Shown here one piece after another: positions 33,208 through 45,639 of a stretch of 64,000 nucleotides of DNA. The first letter of the stretch is position 1, and each line of letters starts with the position of its first letter. The position numbers and the translations under genes are program-made. Origin of the DNA: Brachypodium distachyon (lineage: Eukaryota; Streptophyta; Magnoliopsida; Poales; Poaceae); contig NC_016132.3 of NCBI RefSeq assembly GCF_000005505.3, positions 12,018,501 through 12,082,500 of the forward strand, read 5' to 3'. The notes beneath the pieces are model-generated. The model searched no databases and was not told the origin of the DNA. It was given only the letters and a program-made list of their open reading frames with translations.

Positions 33208-36200
33208 ATGGGGTGCGGGCAATCCAAGATCAGCCAGGAGGAGGCGGTGTGCCGGTGTCGGGACCGGAAGCGGCTTATGGGCGACGCCGTCCAGGCGCGA
33301 AACGCCTTCGCCGCCGCCCATTCCACCTACACCGTCCTCCTCAAGAGCACCGGCGGCGCGCTCTCCGATTTCGCCCACGGCGAGTCGCCCGACCCTGGCA
33401 TGATGGCTTCCAATTCCCATCAGGCCGCCGTTGTGGCGGCTGCCGCTGCCGCCTCCGTCTCCGCGCCGCCGCCCCCGACCACTGCCGCTGTCCTTATCCC
33501 GCCCTCTCCGCCGCCGCCGCCATTCATGGACTTCTCCCAAGCCAGCCTCCAGCGCTCCTCCTCGACCCCCAATATCCCCATGCCCGATCCCAAGAACCGG
33601 CCACCGGCTGGCGCCGCTATCCGGGAGGAGGAGGAGGGCGAGGAGGATGATGGCCATATCATGACGGAGAGCGATGATGAGGATGATGATGATGAAGATG
33701 ACGACGACGATGAGGAGGATGATGATGATGATCACCACGAGCATGACGATTTCAGCATCGACGATATGGTGCATGGGCAGCTGCAGAAGCGGGGTGTGAT
33801 GGACAGTGTGGGATCTTCTCCAGTGACACCACCGCCGCCGCCACGGGCGAACCCATCCCCACAGACACCAGCGTCTGCGACACCACCGCCCCCCATGCCA
33901 GAGTCACAAGTTGGTACCTGGGACTACTTTTTCGGCCCAACTCCCACACCACCCCCTACTCTGGAGCAGCAGGCTCAGGAGACTTGGATGGATAGACGGG
34001 AGAGGGAGTCAGTGCCTGAAGTAAAGGCACCGGTGATGAAACCACTTGTTAGTGAGCCAGCTGCACCTTCACGTGCTGCTGAGGAGCGGCTGCCGCAGAC
34101 AGCGCAGGAGAAGGCGAAGGCCATTGATGAGCTTGCGGCGAACCTCCCCCCTTCAAAACCTATTGTTAGGAAACCACCGAAGGCACCTGGCCCACCACCA
34201 GAAGTGCACCACCAGCATGCCGCGTCTATGGGTGCAGTTGAGACCCGGAAAGGGAAGGTTATGATGGTGTCTGCCAGCTTACTGCAGATTGTTGCTCAGC
34301 TTGATGATTACTTCCTCAGGTCTTCGGAGAGTGCACATGATGTGTCAAAAAAGCTTGAGGCTACACGGATGCATTATCACTCCAACCATGCTGACAGTCG
34401 AGGCAAGTTTGTCTCAATTTGTTTTGTAATCTGTAGTTTTGAATCTTGAGCAACCAGTGCACACCTGTTGAGTCGGAAAATCAAGCCTAAGTAAATATTG
34501 TTTGTCCATGAATATTCTTTGGGAATAGATAGAAGTGGAACCTAAATTTCTGCTCTTTGTAGTTTAGTTTAACAATCTAATATCCAGTTTAAGTAGCTTT
34601 AGTGAGCATGCTCCCCCTCTTTTTGCTAAACTAGGTGCAAAATGTGTAGTTCCCTTTGATTACAATTTGAGAGGTTACCTTTGATTTTGTGTGAGTTGGG
34701 AAATTGCATTTTGTAATTCTTTGTTGACTTGGTGCTCGCAAGGCACAAACACATCTGGAAGGTTGATTTCTGTACTCACATTGAACCCTAGTGCAAGGTC
34801 ACTATATTTAGTATTTACCGTCACTTATTATTTTATTTCTGCTAACTTATCCCAGTCATAATGGTTGTGAACTTGTGGTCCACCAGCAGCTAGTTTAGAG
34901 TTGAATTTCATGTTGAACTTCTAGCTTTTACCGCGTGCAATGTGGTACTGACTTTACCCTCTTTAACTGATTCGTTCAAATTTTTCAGGACATATTGATC
35001 ATTCTACAAAAATCATGCATGTTATCACATGGAACCGCTCCTTTAAGAACTTACCCGATCAAGAGGATTTAGGTGGTCATTTCGAGGTTGATGAGAAAGT
35101 TGAGACTCATGCCACAGTTCTCGACAGGATGCTTGCGTGGGAGAAAAAATTGTTTGATGAAGTGAAGGTAATGTCTATTCAACAACTTGGTTTGGACTGG
35201 ATTTACTAGGATAATCCTCATCATTTTGCTTTATCTATTTCTCATTTTGCTGTCTGAATACTATAGTGTAGTTCTCTGGGCCTCCATGGTGATGTTTTGA
35301 TAATCATACTGAACAGTCAGAATTTTTAATATGGCCAAACGTCAGACAAAAACTGTGGGACCATGGTAACTTAAGTTTACAATTTGTGACAGTGATAACC
35401 GATAAGACAATTCTTATTAGTTAGTGGGAGCAAGGAGTGACTGTAGGCTAAACTGGCCTATTCAGATTCTATTAACATGTGAAATCCATCGGTCATTATT
35501 CATTGGTCATGTTTGTTCCTTTTATCTTATGTTTTCTCAGCCTCTGTTTTTTGTTGACTGATCTATGAATGTACCAAATCAGGCAGGGGAACATATGAAA
35601 ATTGATTATCAAAAGAAGGTAGATCTATTGCAGAAACAAAAGAAACGTGGTGTTAAACTTGAAACCCTTGAGAAGACAAAGGCTGCTGTTAGCCACTTGC
35701 ACACAAGGTACATAGTGGATATGCAATCCATGGATTCAACAGTTTCAGAAATAAACCGGCTACGTGATAAACAGCTATACCCGAAGTTAGGTGAACTTGT
35801 TGATGGGTAAGTGTCCTTAATTTGACTTCATGAAAAGTAATGAGTGTGCATTTTTCTTTTTATGCCTTTGCTTTGGTTTCTATTGCTCAACTGCAATTAA
35901 TTGTGTAAATGATATTGACCTTCCCGATGTCTATTTGATGTTCCTTCTCATAATCTTGTCCATGTGCTCTGACTAGGCTCCCTGATTCTTCTTGCTAGCG
36001 TAAGGAAATAGAGGTATATATGTATTTGTATGGGGATTGGTTTAAAGGGCTAGAAAAAAGATACAATGGTTAGACAGTTTAATCAATGTTAAGTACAAGA
36101 AAAATGCTGCCATGGCATAAAACGCTATTCTAGCCTTGATTGTACCTTTTTAACAATTTGCGACTATCAAGTGGTATGCCACCTATTTCTTTGTTACCAA

Positions 36201-37731
36201 TAATGATTCAGCATTTCATTTAGTTATCTCACAACGAGGAAAAAAATTCCATCCCACCTGCACAAACCACTGAAGAAACCCTCCCATATCCCGCACAAAC
36301 CACTGAAGAAACCTTAAGAAATAATCTTTCCAAATAAACTCCCAACAAATTGTCAAAGTGGGACAAACCTGTTACCTTTTTTGAGATCATATATGTATGC
36401 CAATGATATTGCTTTCGACTACTCCCTCTGGTCCATATTAATTGTTGAAATATTACATGTATCTAGACTTTTAGATATAGATACATCCATATTTGGGCAA
36501 ATTTGAGACAATTAATATGGATTGGAGGGAGTACCTTTATATTGTTCAATTTTGGGTGTGGCTCACTATTAAGCACTTGTTTTATTCCAATCATATAAAG
36601 TCAATGCATCCAATTGGACGCCAAACGCTCGGATTTTCTGCAATGAATGGAATGGAATGGAATAAATAGTATGAATTCCATATTAAATCTCATAGTTGTG
36701 CATAGGAATAGAAAATCTGTACTACTAATCAACAAAGGTAGCAAGTCATGTTTGTAATCATTAGTCAGGACACAGATAGAAATTCATGGCAATAAGGGAG
36801 TTTATATTGTTAGTTCTCATTTAATGAGATCACACCTTGTGATGTACTGTTTGCTATCTTAGGTTGCACTATTGTCTAAGCTTTGCAGCTTGTTTTTGTT
36901 TACCATTTCCCTTTTAAGTCAATATTTGCCTTGTGCAGAATGGCAAACATGTGGGGTTCTATGCACCGTTATCATAAGAGCCAGCTTTTGATCATATTGG
37001 GAATCAGAGCTTTTGAGGTTCCACCTGTTCCAAGAGAGACAACTGATGTGCATCATAAGCAGACCTGTGAGCTACGTGATATTGTCAGGGAGTGGCACAT
37101 GCAGTTCGAGAAACTTATGGACCATCAGAAGGGGTACATCAGAGCACTCAATGCATGGTTGAAGCTTAATCTCATCCCCATCGAGAGCAACTTGAAGGAA
37201 AAGGTCTCCTCTCCTCCAAGGCAGGTGGAACCACCCATCAAGAATCTGCTACATGCCTGGCATGACCAGCTCGAGAAGCTTCCAATTGAACTTGCAAAAA
37301 CTGCCATCAAAAGCTTTGCTGAGGTCATAAGCAATATTGTAGTGCTTCAGGAAGAGGAAATCAACCTAAGGAGGAGGTGTGATGATACTCGCAGGGACCT
37401 CGTCCGAAAGAAGGCACAGTTCCAAGAATGGCATCTGAAGTACATGGAAAGAAAGGCATCCCTGGGTGAGGAACCTAACCCAGAAACCGCTGAAACTCCT
37501 ACCGTAGATCCTGTCAATGAGAGGAAGATAGCCATCGAGGAAGTAGAGATCAGGCTGAAGGAAGAGGAGGGGCATCACCATAGGCTTGCGAGGCAGGTGA
37601 GAGAGAAGACGCTCGCAAACCTCCGGATGCACCTGCCAGAGCTCTTCAGAAACATGGCGGATTTTTCATTCTTCTGCCATGACATGTACAGTAGTTTGAG
37701 AAAATATGCAGTGCTGCCGAGAGATGAATGA
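33208..37731 (+). CDS. DUF630/DUF632 protein (NRG2/bZIP-like family)
   Basis: Four exons, 33208-34402, 34989-35167, 35583-35806 and 36939-37731, encode 796 residues. The start is set by MGCGQSK, the N-terminal myristoylation/palmitoylation motif conserved in DUF630 proteins, which suggests membrane attachment. DUF630 covers ~1-60 (CRCRDRKRLMGDAVQARNAF). A proline-rich linker and a very acidic stretch (~138-184) follow. DUF632 begins near residue 350 and runs through MHVITWNRSFKNLPDQ and long helical, coiled-coil-prone segments to the end. Family members include NRG2, a nitrate-response regulator; the precise role here is inferred. Intron 1 uses a GC donor (34403-34404, AG|GCAAGT). A Stowaway MITE sits in intron 3. 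Confidence 0.92.
36422..36531. mobile_element. Stowaway MITE, 110 bp, in intron 3
   Basis: CTCCCTCTGGTCCATATTAA on the left with the complementary GGATTGGAGGGAG on the right, TA on both sides, inside intron 3 of the DUF630/632 gene. Confidence 0.88.
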
Positions 37732-38917
37732 ATGATGTCCAAGGCTGATGCTGTTGCGGTTGCTGTATCTGAACCCGTTGAAATTATTTTTGTTGTAGCT
37801 GCTGGCCGGTATGTTTAAATTGTGAGGTCTGCTAGAAGATGTTCCAAGTACATTGTAAAGTTTAGTCGTTATTGATGATTTAACTGGTTCTGCCTGTACA
37901 TTGAAATTATCCATCCTCAGTCCATTACTTATTACCTTCATTGTGATTTGTGAATGTGCCAATGGGGCCAACCTTCATTTCTTTCCTCTGAAAAATGCAA
38001 ACCGAACCCTTTCTAGATTTGTTTGCGAACCGAACCCTTTCTCCTTTAGCTTTGGTAACTCTGCACCCTTTTGGCTGCGATCATTTCCAGAATGATAATT
38101 GCATTCACTACCGTTGTAAAGGCTTTATCGATAAAGTCCAAGCCTCTGTTTGCTTAAGCAACAATGTCTAAGCTTGTGTGTGTGTGTGTCTAAAAGGCCA
38201 TGCCTAAGCTTTTGTGCGTCTGAAAAACGATGTGTCCATAATTGCTTTCATCAGTATTGAGTTGATTCAACAGAGGATCCACGCAAGACAGTGATGCGTA
38301 CTTGAGTCCTACACATATTTAAAATTTTCAAATAATGTTTCTAAGAGCATTGGGTTTCCAAATTTTATGAATTTCATTTTTTAATTCCATATTTGACTCG
38401 TGCATTAGTTTGCTGTGCACGCTTTTTTGGCATCAGAAATTCGACCTTACCAAAAAAACTGCCAAGTAAGGATGGAAGCGCCGGAGTCAGAATAAAATTG
38501 TCAAAAGAAGGTAAAAATAAATTAAACCTGATGGACTGATCTAACAAAATGAAGGTAACATGCATATATTCAAATCATGTTCTTTGCAAACATATAATAC
38601 GCACACTTGATCTTGTACAAACATAAGCACATCATTCCATGTTTATTTACATGCTCAATTCAAACATATTTAATTAATTACAACACTAAATACTGACAGA
38701 TGTAGATTTTCATATTTGTGTGTGTGTGTGTGTCTCTATATATATATATATTTACGAAGGGTCAAGCAACGGCATAGTTCAGTAGGTTTCAACTTCCAAC
38801 AGTAGCAGTTTGGTGCATGGTTTCTGCCATCCGCAGCTGTGGGGTTGTACATAAGTTTTGGGTGAGCCAAAGCGCGGCCTCTTATTGACTCAACTCTATA
38901 TTGAACACTGAACCAGT
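37732..38917. other. Convergent 3' spacer
   Basis: Lies between the 3' ends of the plus-strand DUF630/632 gene and the minus-strand CUE/coiled-coil gene. It holds both 3' UTRs presumably, plus TG repeats. No gene recognised. Confidence 0.5.
38717..38750. repeat. (TG)n-(TA)n microsatellite
   Basis: Eight TG units, a CTC spacer and seven TA units. A shorter TG tract is at about 38175-38189. Confidence 0.9.
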
Positions 38918-41900
38918 CTAGACTCCAATTTTTTCCAGCACCTCCCATCCACCATCGCAGTCATCGTCGTTGTCTGAAGACGCAGTGTGGTCCTTAGCAT
39001 GGCTCCCCACCATCTCTTCCTGAGGTAGACCATTTCTGTTCCCATCGTTTCCCAGACACCAGTCTATACCAATTGATGCGCTCTTGCAATCATCCATGTG
39101 GGAAGAAGTAGCTGAGCAGGCTCTTTCTTTCATTGCCACAACATTTGCATGGATGCTTGATATTTCTCCTCTGCAGAAGTAAAACAAGGGCATTAAGATT
39201 CCGAAGTTGTATCGATAATAGAAGGAGAGCTGCATTTTGTCCATATTAAAAATGTGATATAACTACCCTAAAAGAAAATAATGCGGTGCTTGTGCTATTC
39301 TATTCTGATGAGGTCTAAATGAACAGTAATAGCACTAGGAAATATTGACAATTATCCAGATAATTTTTTTTATCAAATCACTTATTAGCTGTGTACAAGA
39401 AAAATCGACATCAGATACTTTTCCATGGCTCAATCCAGTCGCATTTGTGGAGGCCCCCAGTCAAGTGAAATTCTTCTTGTCACTGTCGAGCCAGAACCTC
39501 TGCTGGACAGATGATCATCTGACGCAATGAGGCCTGCCACACCAACCAACTGCCTGCTATGCAACCAAGTGCCAGAGACTGCACCAGCTGATGGTCGATT
39601 GTGTCTTCTTTCTTCAGGTATGGTATAAGGTCCAGGCTTGGATCAGATCCACCAGATCACTGCCTGGGCTGGGTGACGTTCATCAACAGAAGTTAAGGGG
39701 TGCGAGCACATTGGCTCACAGGAAAGGTCTGGCATCACTAGATTTTTCATTAAGATCTAAGACACCTATGTCTTGGAAGACTTGGGTGGTGGGGGTTTAC
39801 ACCCACACCTCCCAGTCTCCAAGCTCCCACCCACTTTTTTTTCTTTTTTTCGAAAAGGGAAAGATCCCCCGGCCTCTGCATCAATCAATGCACACAGACA
39901 ATAATTATGGGAGAGTCTCCTTTGTAAATGACACAAACTAGCAGTGACCAAACAAATGCAAGTATAAATGAGCAGCAAGACCATATTATTTGGAGTCTAA
40001 CATACTGCAAGATATCAATGATGCGACCCCGGTCCAACAATATCCTTCTCAACTGCAATGGAAATTTTCAAGCCATTAATACAAAGTATGCAAGAAGAGC
40101 AATGACCTTGTTTCAAAGAAACAACAAATCTACAAATATAAATTTGTCTTGTATGTGCTCTATTACCAAAATGTTTTCTTCAGCTTCCTTTTCAAGCTTT
40201 CTTGACCCTTCCATTATACTCCCCATTGTAGCTTCCTTCTCTTTACGCACCTGTAGAGCTAATTTTTCTTCTTGAAATATATTCTCCACTGCTGTGACCT
40301 CTTCTTCCAGTGAAGTTGCTAGGCGTGCATCTAGTTCAAATTTAATCTGCACATTGGATTGGGTAAGAGAATAAAATAACACTACAATTTCCAAATTACA
40401 GAATAACAGCACATATCCTTGTTCACTATTATTTAGTTGGACACTCCACTCCTAATTAAGGGTAGCCATTGTTACCTGCTGAACAGTTGTAAGTGCTTCG
40501 TCTCTCTGAGCAGACAATTTGCTAAGCTGAGACTGAAGGTCCTGAGCTAGAGCCACCAATGAACATTTTTCTTTGCGCATGACTTGAGCTTGCTATAAAG
40601 GAATGAATATGTAAGCCGCAATTTCAATAATACGAAAGGAACTGAGCATTAAGAAAAGTAATACCTTATCATTTGACTCTTTGGATTTTTTAATGAGCTG
40701 ATTAAAGTGCTCTACCATGGAAATAAATTTTTGATGTGCCTTGTCAGCATTTTGGTTTGCCTGTCGAGATTTTTCCTCTTGAAGCTGCACCTCTTTCATC
40801 TTCATGGTTGTAGATTCATACAACGAACTCAATAATTCCTGTAATGAGCTTATGAATTGTCTACAGACTTCAAGGTCAAATATAAATTAAGTGTTATTAA
40901 CTTATTAAAAATCTTGGTCCAAATATTTGTCAAATGTTGGCTTGCCAATTACTCTCTCCGTTCCTTTCTTATGCAAGTTCAAGCTTTGTCCTAAGTCAAA
41001 ATTCTTAAAGTTTGACCAAGTTTATAGAACAATGTACTAATATATCATAAAGCATTTAATAAAACTAATTTAGAGTTGTAGATGTTGATAGATTTTCTAT
41101 AGACTTGGTCAACATTTAAGAAGAGCATCTTATAAAAAGTAATAGACTGAGTATTGTATTGGAAACATTCGGCATCAACCCAAAGAATTTTGGCAAATTC
41201 TTAATGCTTTAAGTGAAAAAAAAGAGATATTTCTGACTCTACATGCATTTAACAGATAGAATTGGATTTAAGTGGACATATTAAGTAAACATTTATAGAT
41301 AAAATTAGAGTTTCCATAATTAAGTATAGGGATTTAATCAAGAGCAATTCCATTGACTTAGGATTTGGCTCGGAATTTTAGAAAAATAATCATGTAAATA
41401 TAAAACTGCTGATTGAGAGCTTTAAAAATTATTTATTAGAAATTAGACATTGCATTTAAGTTTTTTTAGGGTTTATCCTACACTTTTGGACTTATACATC
41501 AGTTTTAGACCCTTATCTCTAAAAACTCGAGTCCAGACGCTAGGATAAACTATTGTATCAAATTAGAAAGATTAAACATAGTACAATTACCTTGCTTTTA
41601 GTGATATCAGAAATATTCTTGTTTAGTTCAGTGATATGATATGACTGAGTAGAGATATCGAGAAATTCCTCACTTGTATGTGCACCAGGCATCATCCTCT
41701 TTTCATTAGGTGGAAATGCATCAAGCTCAACAACCGGGCATACGAAGTGCTTATCCACAATATTAGAACACATGACTCGCCTTTCAGCTTCATTACTCAA
41801 ATCACATGTAGAATCTAGATTAGACATAGAAGCATTTTGAGTGGAAGATAATGTCTCTGACAGGTTAAACTCATCATCCAAATTGCACATACTAGTAAAA

Positions 41901-44460
41901 GTTCCATGATTCTTGAAATCTATAGAAGGTTGGTCTTCAGTATCAACTGTATGTGAATCACCCTTTTCTTGACACATATGTAATGAACTATTTGACATTT
42001 TGAATGACACAAATAAGTCAAAAAACTTCTGTTGATCATGAAGCTTGCACAAAGACTGTTCAAATTCATCCTTCCCATGAAATTTAGAAGGTACCTGAGT
42101 TGTGCTATCGGCTGTGCATAGTTCGACAAATAAATTGTAGAAGCTACCATCATTTTCTGACTTGTGGAGTTTAGGGGGATTTTCTGCAGTACAGAGTATG
42201 CCCAATTCTTTTCCAGCATTATCAATGTTTTCAAACAGAACTTGCAAGTCACAATTATCCTCTGATTTCGATTGTGTATGGACAGCTGGAGCACTTGGCA
42301 AATTCTTTAATATGTATGTGTCTTCGGTCAAGCTAAAATTCACAAATAAATTCTCTAAATTAGAATTATCTTCTGGTTTGGAAAATAAATGTATGCCTTC
42401 AGCTTTAGAAAGCTTAGGAGGCACTTCCTTTTCAAACCAAACTTGCAGGTCATTGCTATCTTCTGATTTGGAGAGTTTATGGACAGTTGGAGCAATTGGC
42501 AAGTTCTTTGGTGTTTGTCTGTCCTCCTTTGAGTGAAAATTCACACACAAAGTTTCCAAATAATAGTTATCTTTCGATTTGGAGAAATCATGTTTACTTT
42601 CAGCATTAAAAAGTTTCGAAGGTACTGACCCTCCATATTTCAGTGCACAATCTGAAGGGCCCTCCAGATATAGTGGCAACATACTCCCAGAGGAGGCAAA
42701 CAAACATGACAGCTCATAATTATCGTTATAATGCTTGTGCTTGCCAATAGTTTCCGTCTTTGGAGTCACTTTATCTTTTTCAGCTGCACAATAACCAATA
42801 AATGCTGCTGAAGAAGACTGTTCATATTCTACTATGTGTGGCTCAGTAGCAGATGATGATGATCCAACTTGTGCACAATGGTCCTGAATAAGGCTGCTCA
42901 TAACTTCTGTATCAATTCTTGTTTCATTAATCACCACCTTATCCTCAATCTGGGAAAATTCTTCCATTTTGTTGTGACTGAATAATGCTTCATCATAACC
43001 TGAAAATTGATTGCATTCACCAATAATGCCACTACTCTCAACTGGCGTACTAAATACGACATTAGAATTTTCTCTAGCTCCTCGATCCACCAATGAGATT
43101 CTTGGTTCATCATAAGATAATGGATTACATTCACCAATATTGTCACTGTTCCCAGCTGACGTACTAAATTTGGCATTAGTATCATCTCTAGCTCTTCGGT
43201 CCACGAATGAGATCCTTCCAGAGTATAATTTAGGCTTCTCAGCTAATATATGAAAACAAGCAAGAATGAGACTTCCGGTAGAAGAAAAGGCAAGCATGAG
43301 ACTGAAGGCCCCACCTAATAAACTACTAGTAGATCCACCCATTTCATGGTCACAAGTACTTTCCATGCAATGGCTGAACACCAGTAATAGCAATGCAAGG
43401 GAAAAAAATATTTATGCGCAATACATACTACACAACATAACTTACAATCAGGATGATCATGTTCGTCATAATCAATATCTTGGAGTGCATAATGTGTTTC
43501 AGTAGGTTCGCTTACTGCTGGAAGGACATCGGAAAGAACAAATCCGATAGCTGCATCAACATTAGAGGAATATTGACTAGCTACAGCCTTCAATATTCGA
43601 AGATCAACCTGTATCGCAAATACAGAAGCAAAATAACATTCATGTTTTCTTTATCTCAATGTGCAATTCTTACATAATGTTATTTGTTTGAGCTGGTTCA
43701 TGCATGCTATTGAATTCAATCTTCCAAGGTGAAAGTAAACATTGTTTGGCGTCTGTTCACAAGCAAATCATTAATTCTGCTGGACATGAAAGTCAGCATG
43801 TATTACATTTTACTTGGCCATTGATATTTCAGATACTACTTTAATTTATATTAGACACGCGCAACCTTCTACCTATCTTTAAAAAAAAAATACTCTCTCC
43901 ATCCCATATTAAGTGACTCAAATTTGTCTAAATATGGACGTATCTATCTACTAAAATATGTCTAGATACATGTAATATTTTGGCACTTAATATGGGACGG
44001 AGGAAGTATATATTATTCCAGTACCTAGTAATGTTGTTTTCCTGAATAGAATAGGATACAAATTTATAGTATTACTATTATCCTGTATTTGGCCTATACT
44101 GAATATTCACCCCTCGTGTTAAAAAAAAATTAAAATATCCTGGGGGCCTACTAGATTTCACCAAACCGTTCAACAATTGTCGGCGACCCATGGTGGCACC
44201 TCCTATATATCCTGAGCTAAACACAGCAGGGCAATTACAGAGAGGAGTGGGGACAAGCCCATAATCAAAAGGCAAACTGAGATGAAGAAGAAATCCCTAG
44301 AGAAACTTTTGGCATGCGACCTTACGGATTAGTATTGTTTTTAGACCTGCAGCGTAGTCATAGAGGAGGAAACTGCCCTCGCGCTATAACAAGCAAAATC
44401 AGCTTGGCGTACCTGTGGGAAAAGCTCTCGCAGAGCGGAGAAAACCTGCTTGAATGCCAT
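38918..44460 (-). CDS. CUE-like, coiled-coil protein of unknown function
   Basis: Exons (minus): 44460-44413, 43608-43442, 43373-41591, 40838-40665, 40592-40476, 40346-40167, 40052-40006, 39170-38918; 922 residues with consistent phases. The N-terminus (MAFKQVFSALRELFPQ, then VDLRILKAVASQYSSNVDAA) resembles a CUE/UBA-type ubiquitin-binding fold. Residues ~90-115 are hydrophobic (SLMLAFSSTGSLILACFHIL) and could span a membrane. Exon 3 is one long acidic, Ser/Asn-rich region with 60-80-residue imperfect repeats (PSKLFNAESK / PPKLSKAEGI; KNLPIAPTVH / KNLPSAPAVH). Exons 4-6 (~667-823) are Lys/Glu/Gln-rich and coiled-coil-prone, followed by DRGRIIDILQ and a Trp-containing acidic tail. The exon 2 donor (GTTATG) was chosen for frame; GTAAGT four bases earlier breaks the frame. 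Confidence 0.8.
39440..39800 (+). mobile_element. LINE fragment in intron 7 of the CUE-like gene
   Basis: The plus strand reads VKFFLSLSSQNLCWTDDHL, then a Cys-x2-Cys knuckle region and VWYKVQAWIRS. These are the zf-RVT region found downstream of plant LINE reverse transcriptases. Frameshift and stop present. A T-rich tract at 39837-39850 to its right may be the tail of another retroposon on the minus strand. Confidence 0.65.
40952..41151. mobile_element. Longer Stowaway-like MITE, about 200 bp
   Basis: Left end CTCTCTCCGTTCC after TA, with internal AAGTTTGACCAAGTTTATAG mirrored by CTATAGACTTGGTCAAC. The right end is degraded (GACTGAGTA). It lies in intron 3 of the CUE-like gene and resembles the element at 59195. 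Confidence 0.6.
43893..44006. mobile_element. Stowaway MITE, 114 bp, in intron 1
   Basis: CTCTCTCCATCCCATATTAA at the left, complementary end ATATGGGACGGAGGAAG at the right, TA flanks. Located in intron 1 of the CUE-like gene. Confidence 0.85.
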
Positions 44461-44934
44461 CTCCGATACCTCCGGGTAAAGAGAAGGTTGGATTTATGGT
44501 CGAGAAGGTTGGGGCCTGGGGGAGTGTCCGACAGTCCGAGTGTGGAGGAAACCAGTGAGAGGCCTTCTTCGCCTCAACAGACGAGGAAGTGAAGGAAAGA
44601 AGTCCAGAGAGAGAGAGGGTGGTGGGGAAAAGCTCGGATAGAGACATGCCAATTACTCACCAGATAATGAGAGTTGATTTATTATGGCATCTGGGGCCAG
44701 CAGCTGTGGAGCCAACACCGTCATTGGCGTAGTGATTAGGTACAGCGCTGAGCGCTATGAGCGCGGTGGCGTCGACTATAGGAAATTGACCAGGCGAAGT
44801 TGACTGTTGCAGGAGCAGGACACACCTGTCCAGCGAAGACGACACACGCGGGCTGTTGGCACGTCAAATTCCACTTGGTCTGGGACGTGCAATGCTTGTT
44901 TTTTTTTTTACCTGCAATTATTTTATTTTTAAGA
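44461..44934. other. Upstream region of the CUE-like gene
   Basis: The gene reads leftward, so this stretch holds its 5' UTR and promoter. No distinct motif is convincing. It is bounded on the right by the MuDR-type element. Confidence 0.4.
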
Positions 44935-45639
44935 AGAGTAAAATACACTCACGGTCACTGTATTTGGTTCCCAATCTCAGTTTAGTCATTGTATTCTGGA
45001 AAAAGCAAAATACGGTCCGGAAACTCGTCGAAATATCTCATTTTAGTCACCGGTACGGTATTCTGTACGTACGGGCCGTACCCCGTGCCATGTCAGCCCA
45101 TATTATGCATTCGCCCCCGTGAATTCAATCCACGTGGACCGGACCCACCCGAGGGACATTTTCCATTTGCCCCCCTGACGAAACAACTTCCAGGGACCGG
45201 AGTGGCGAGATTCACGGGCTCTTGGCATTCCTTCCTTGCAACAGACGGAGAGAGAGGCGAAGAGATTGAGGGCGATCGGGGCGGCGATCGGCGGCGGAGA
45301 AAACGAGGGCGAGGCGGTCGCGAGGCGAACATTGTTGCAGCGGACGACGATGGCTTGCCGCCGCTGGTGACGGCGGTGCGGCAGGATGAGTTTGCTGCCA
45401 AGGATTCGTCGCTCCGGGGCACCGCCAGTTTATGGTAAGCACCGCAATCCCTGCTCCCGATAGATTGGAGCCTATAGTACTGCCGAAATCGGTGCAAATG
45501 TATGCGGAGATTTTGCTTGCTGTTAGAACTAGGGTTCGGGTTTTTGATTCGAATTTGTTCATGTGATTGAATGAGGTTCTTCTCTGTTGTTTGTATGTGT
45601 AGCTAGTTGCGACACCAACTACTGTTTTAGTTTTTGTAT

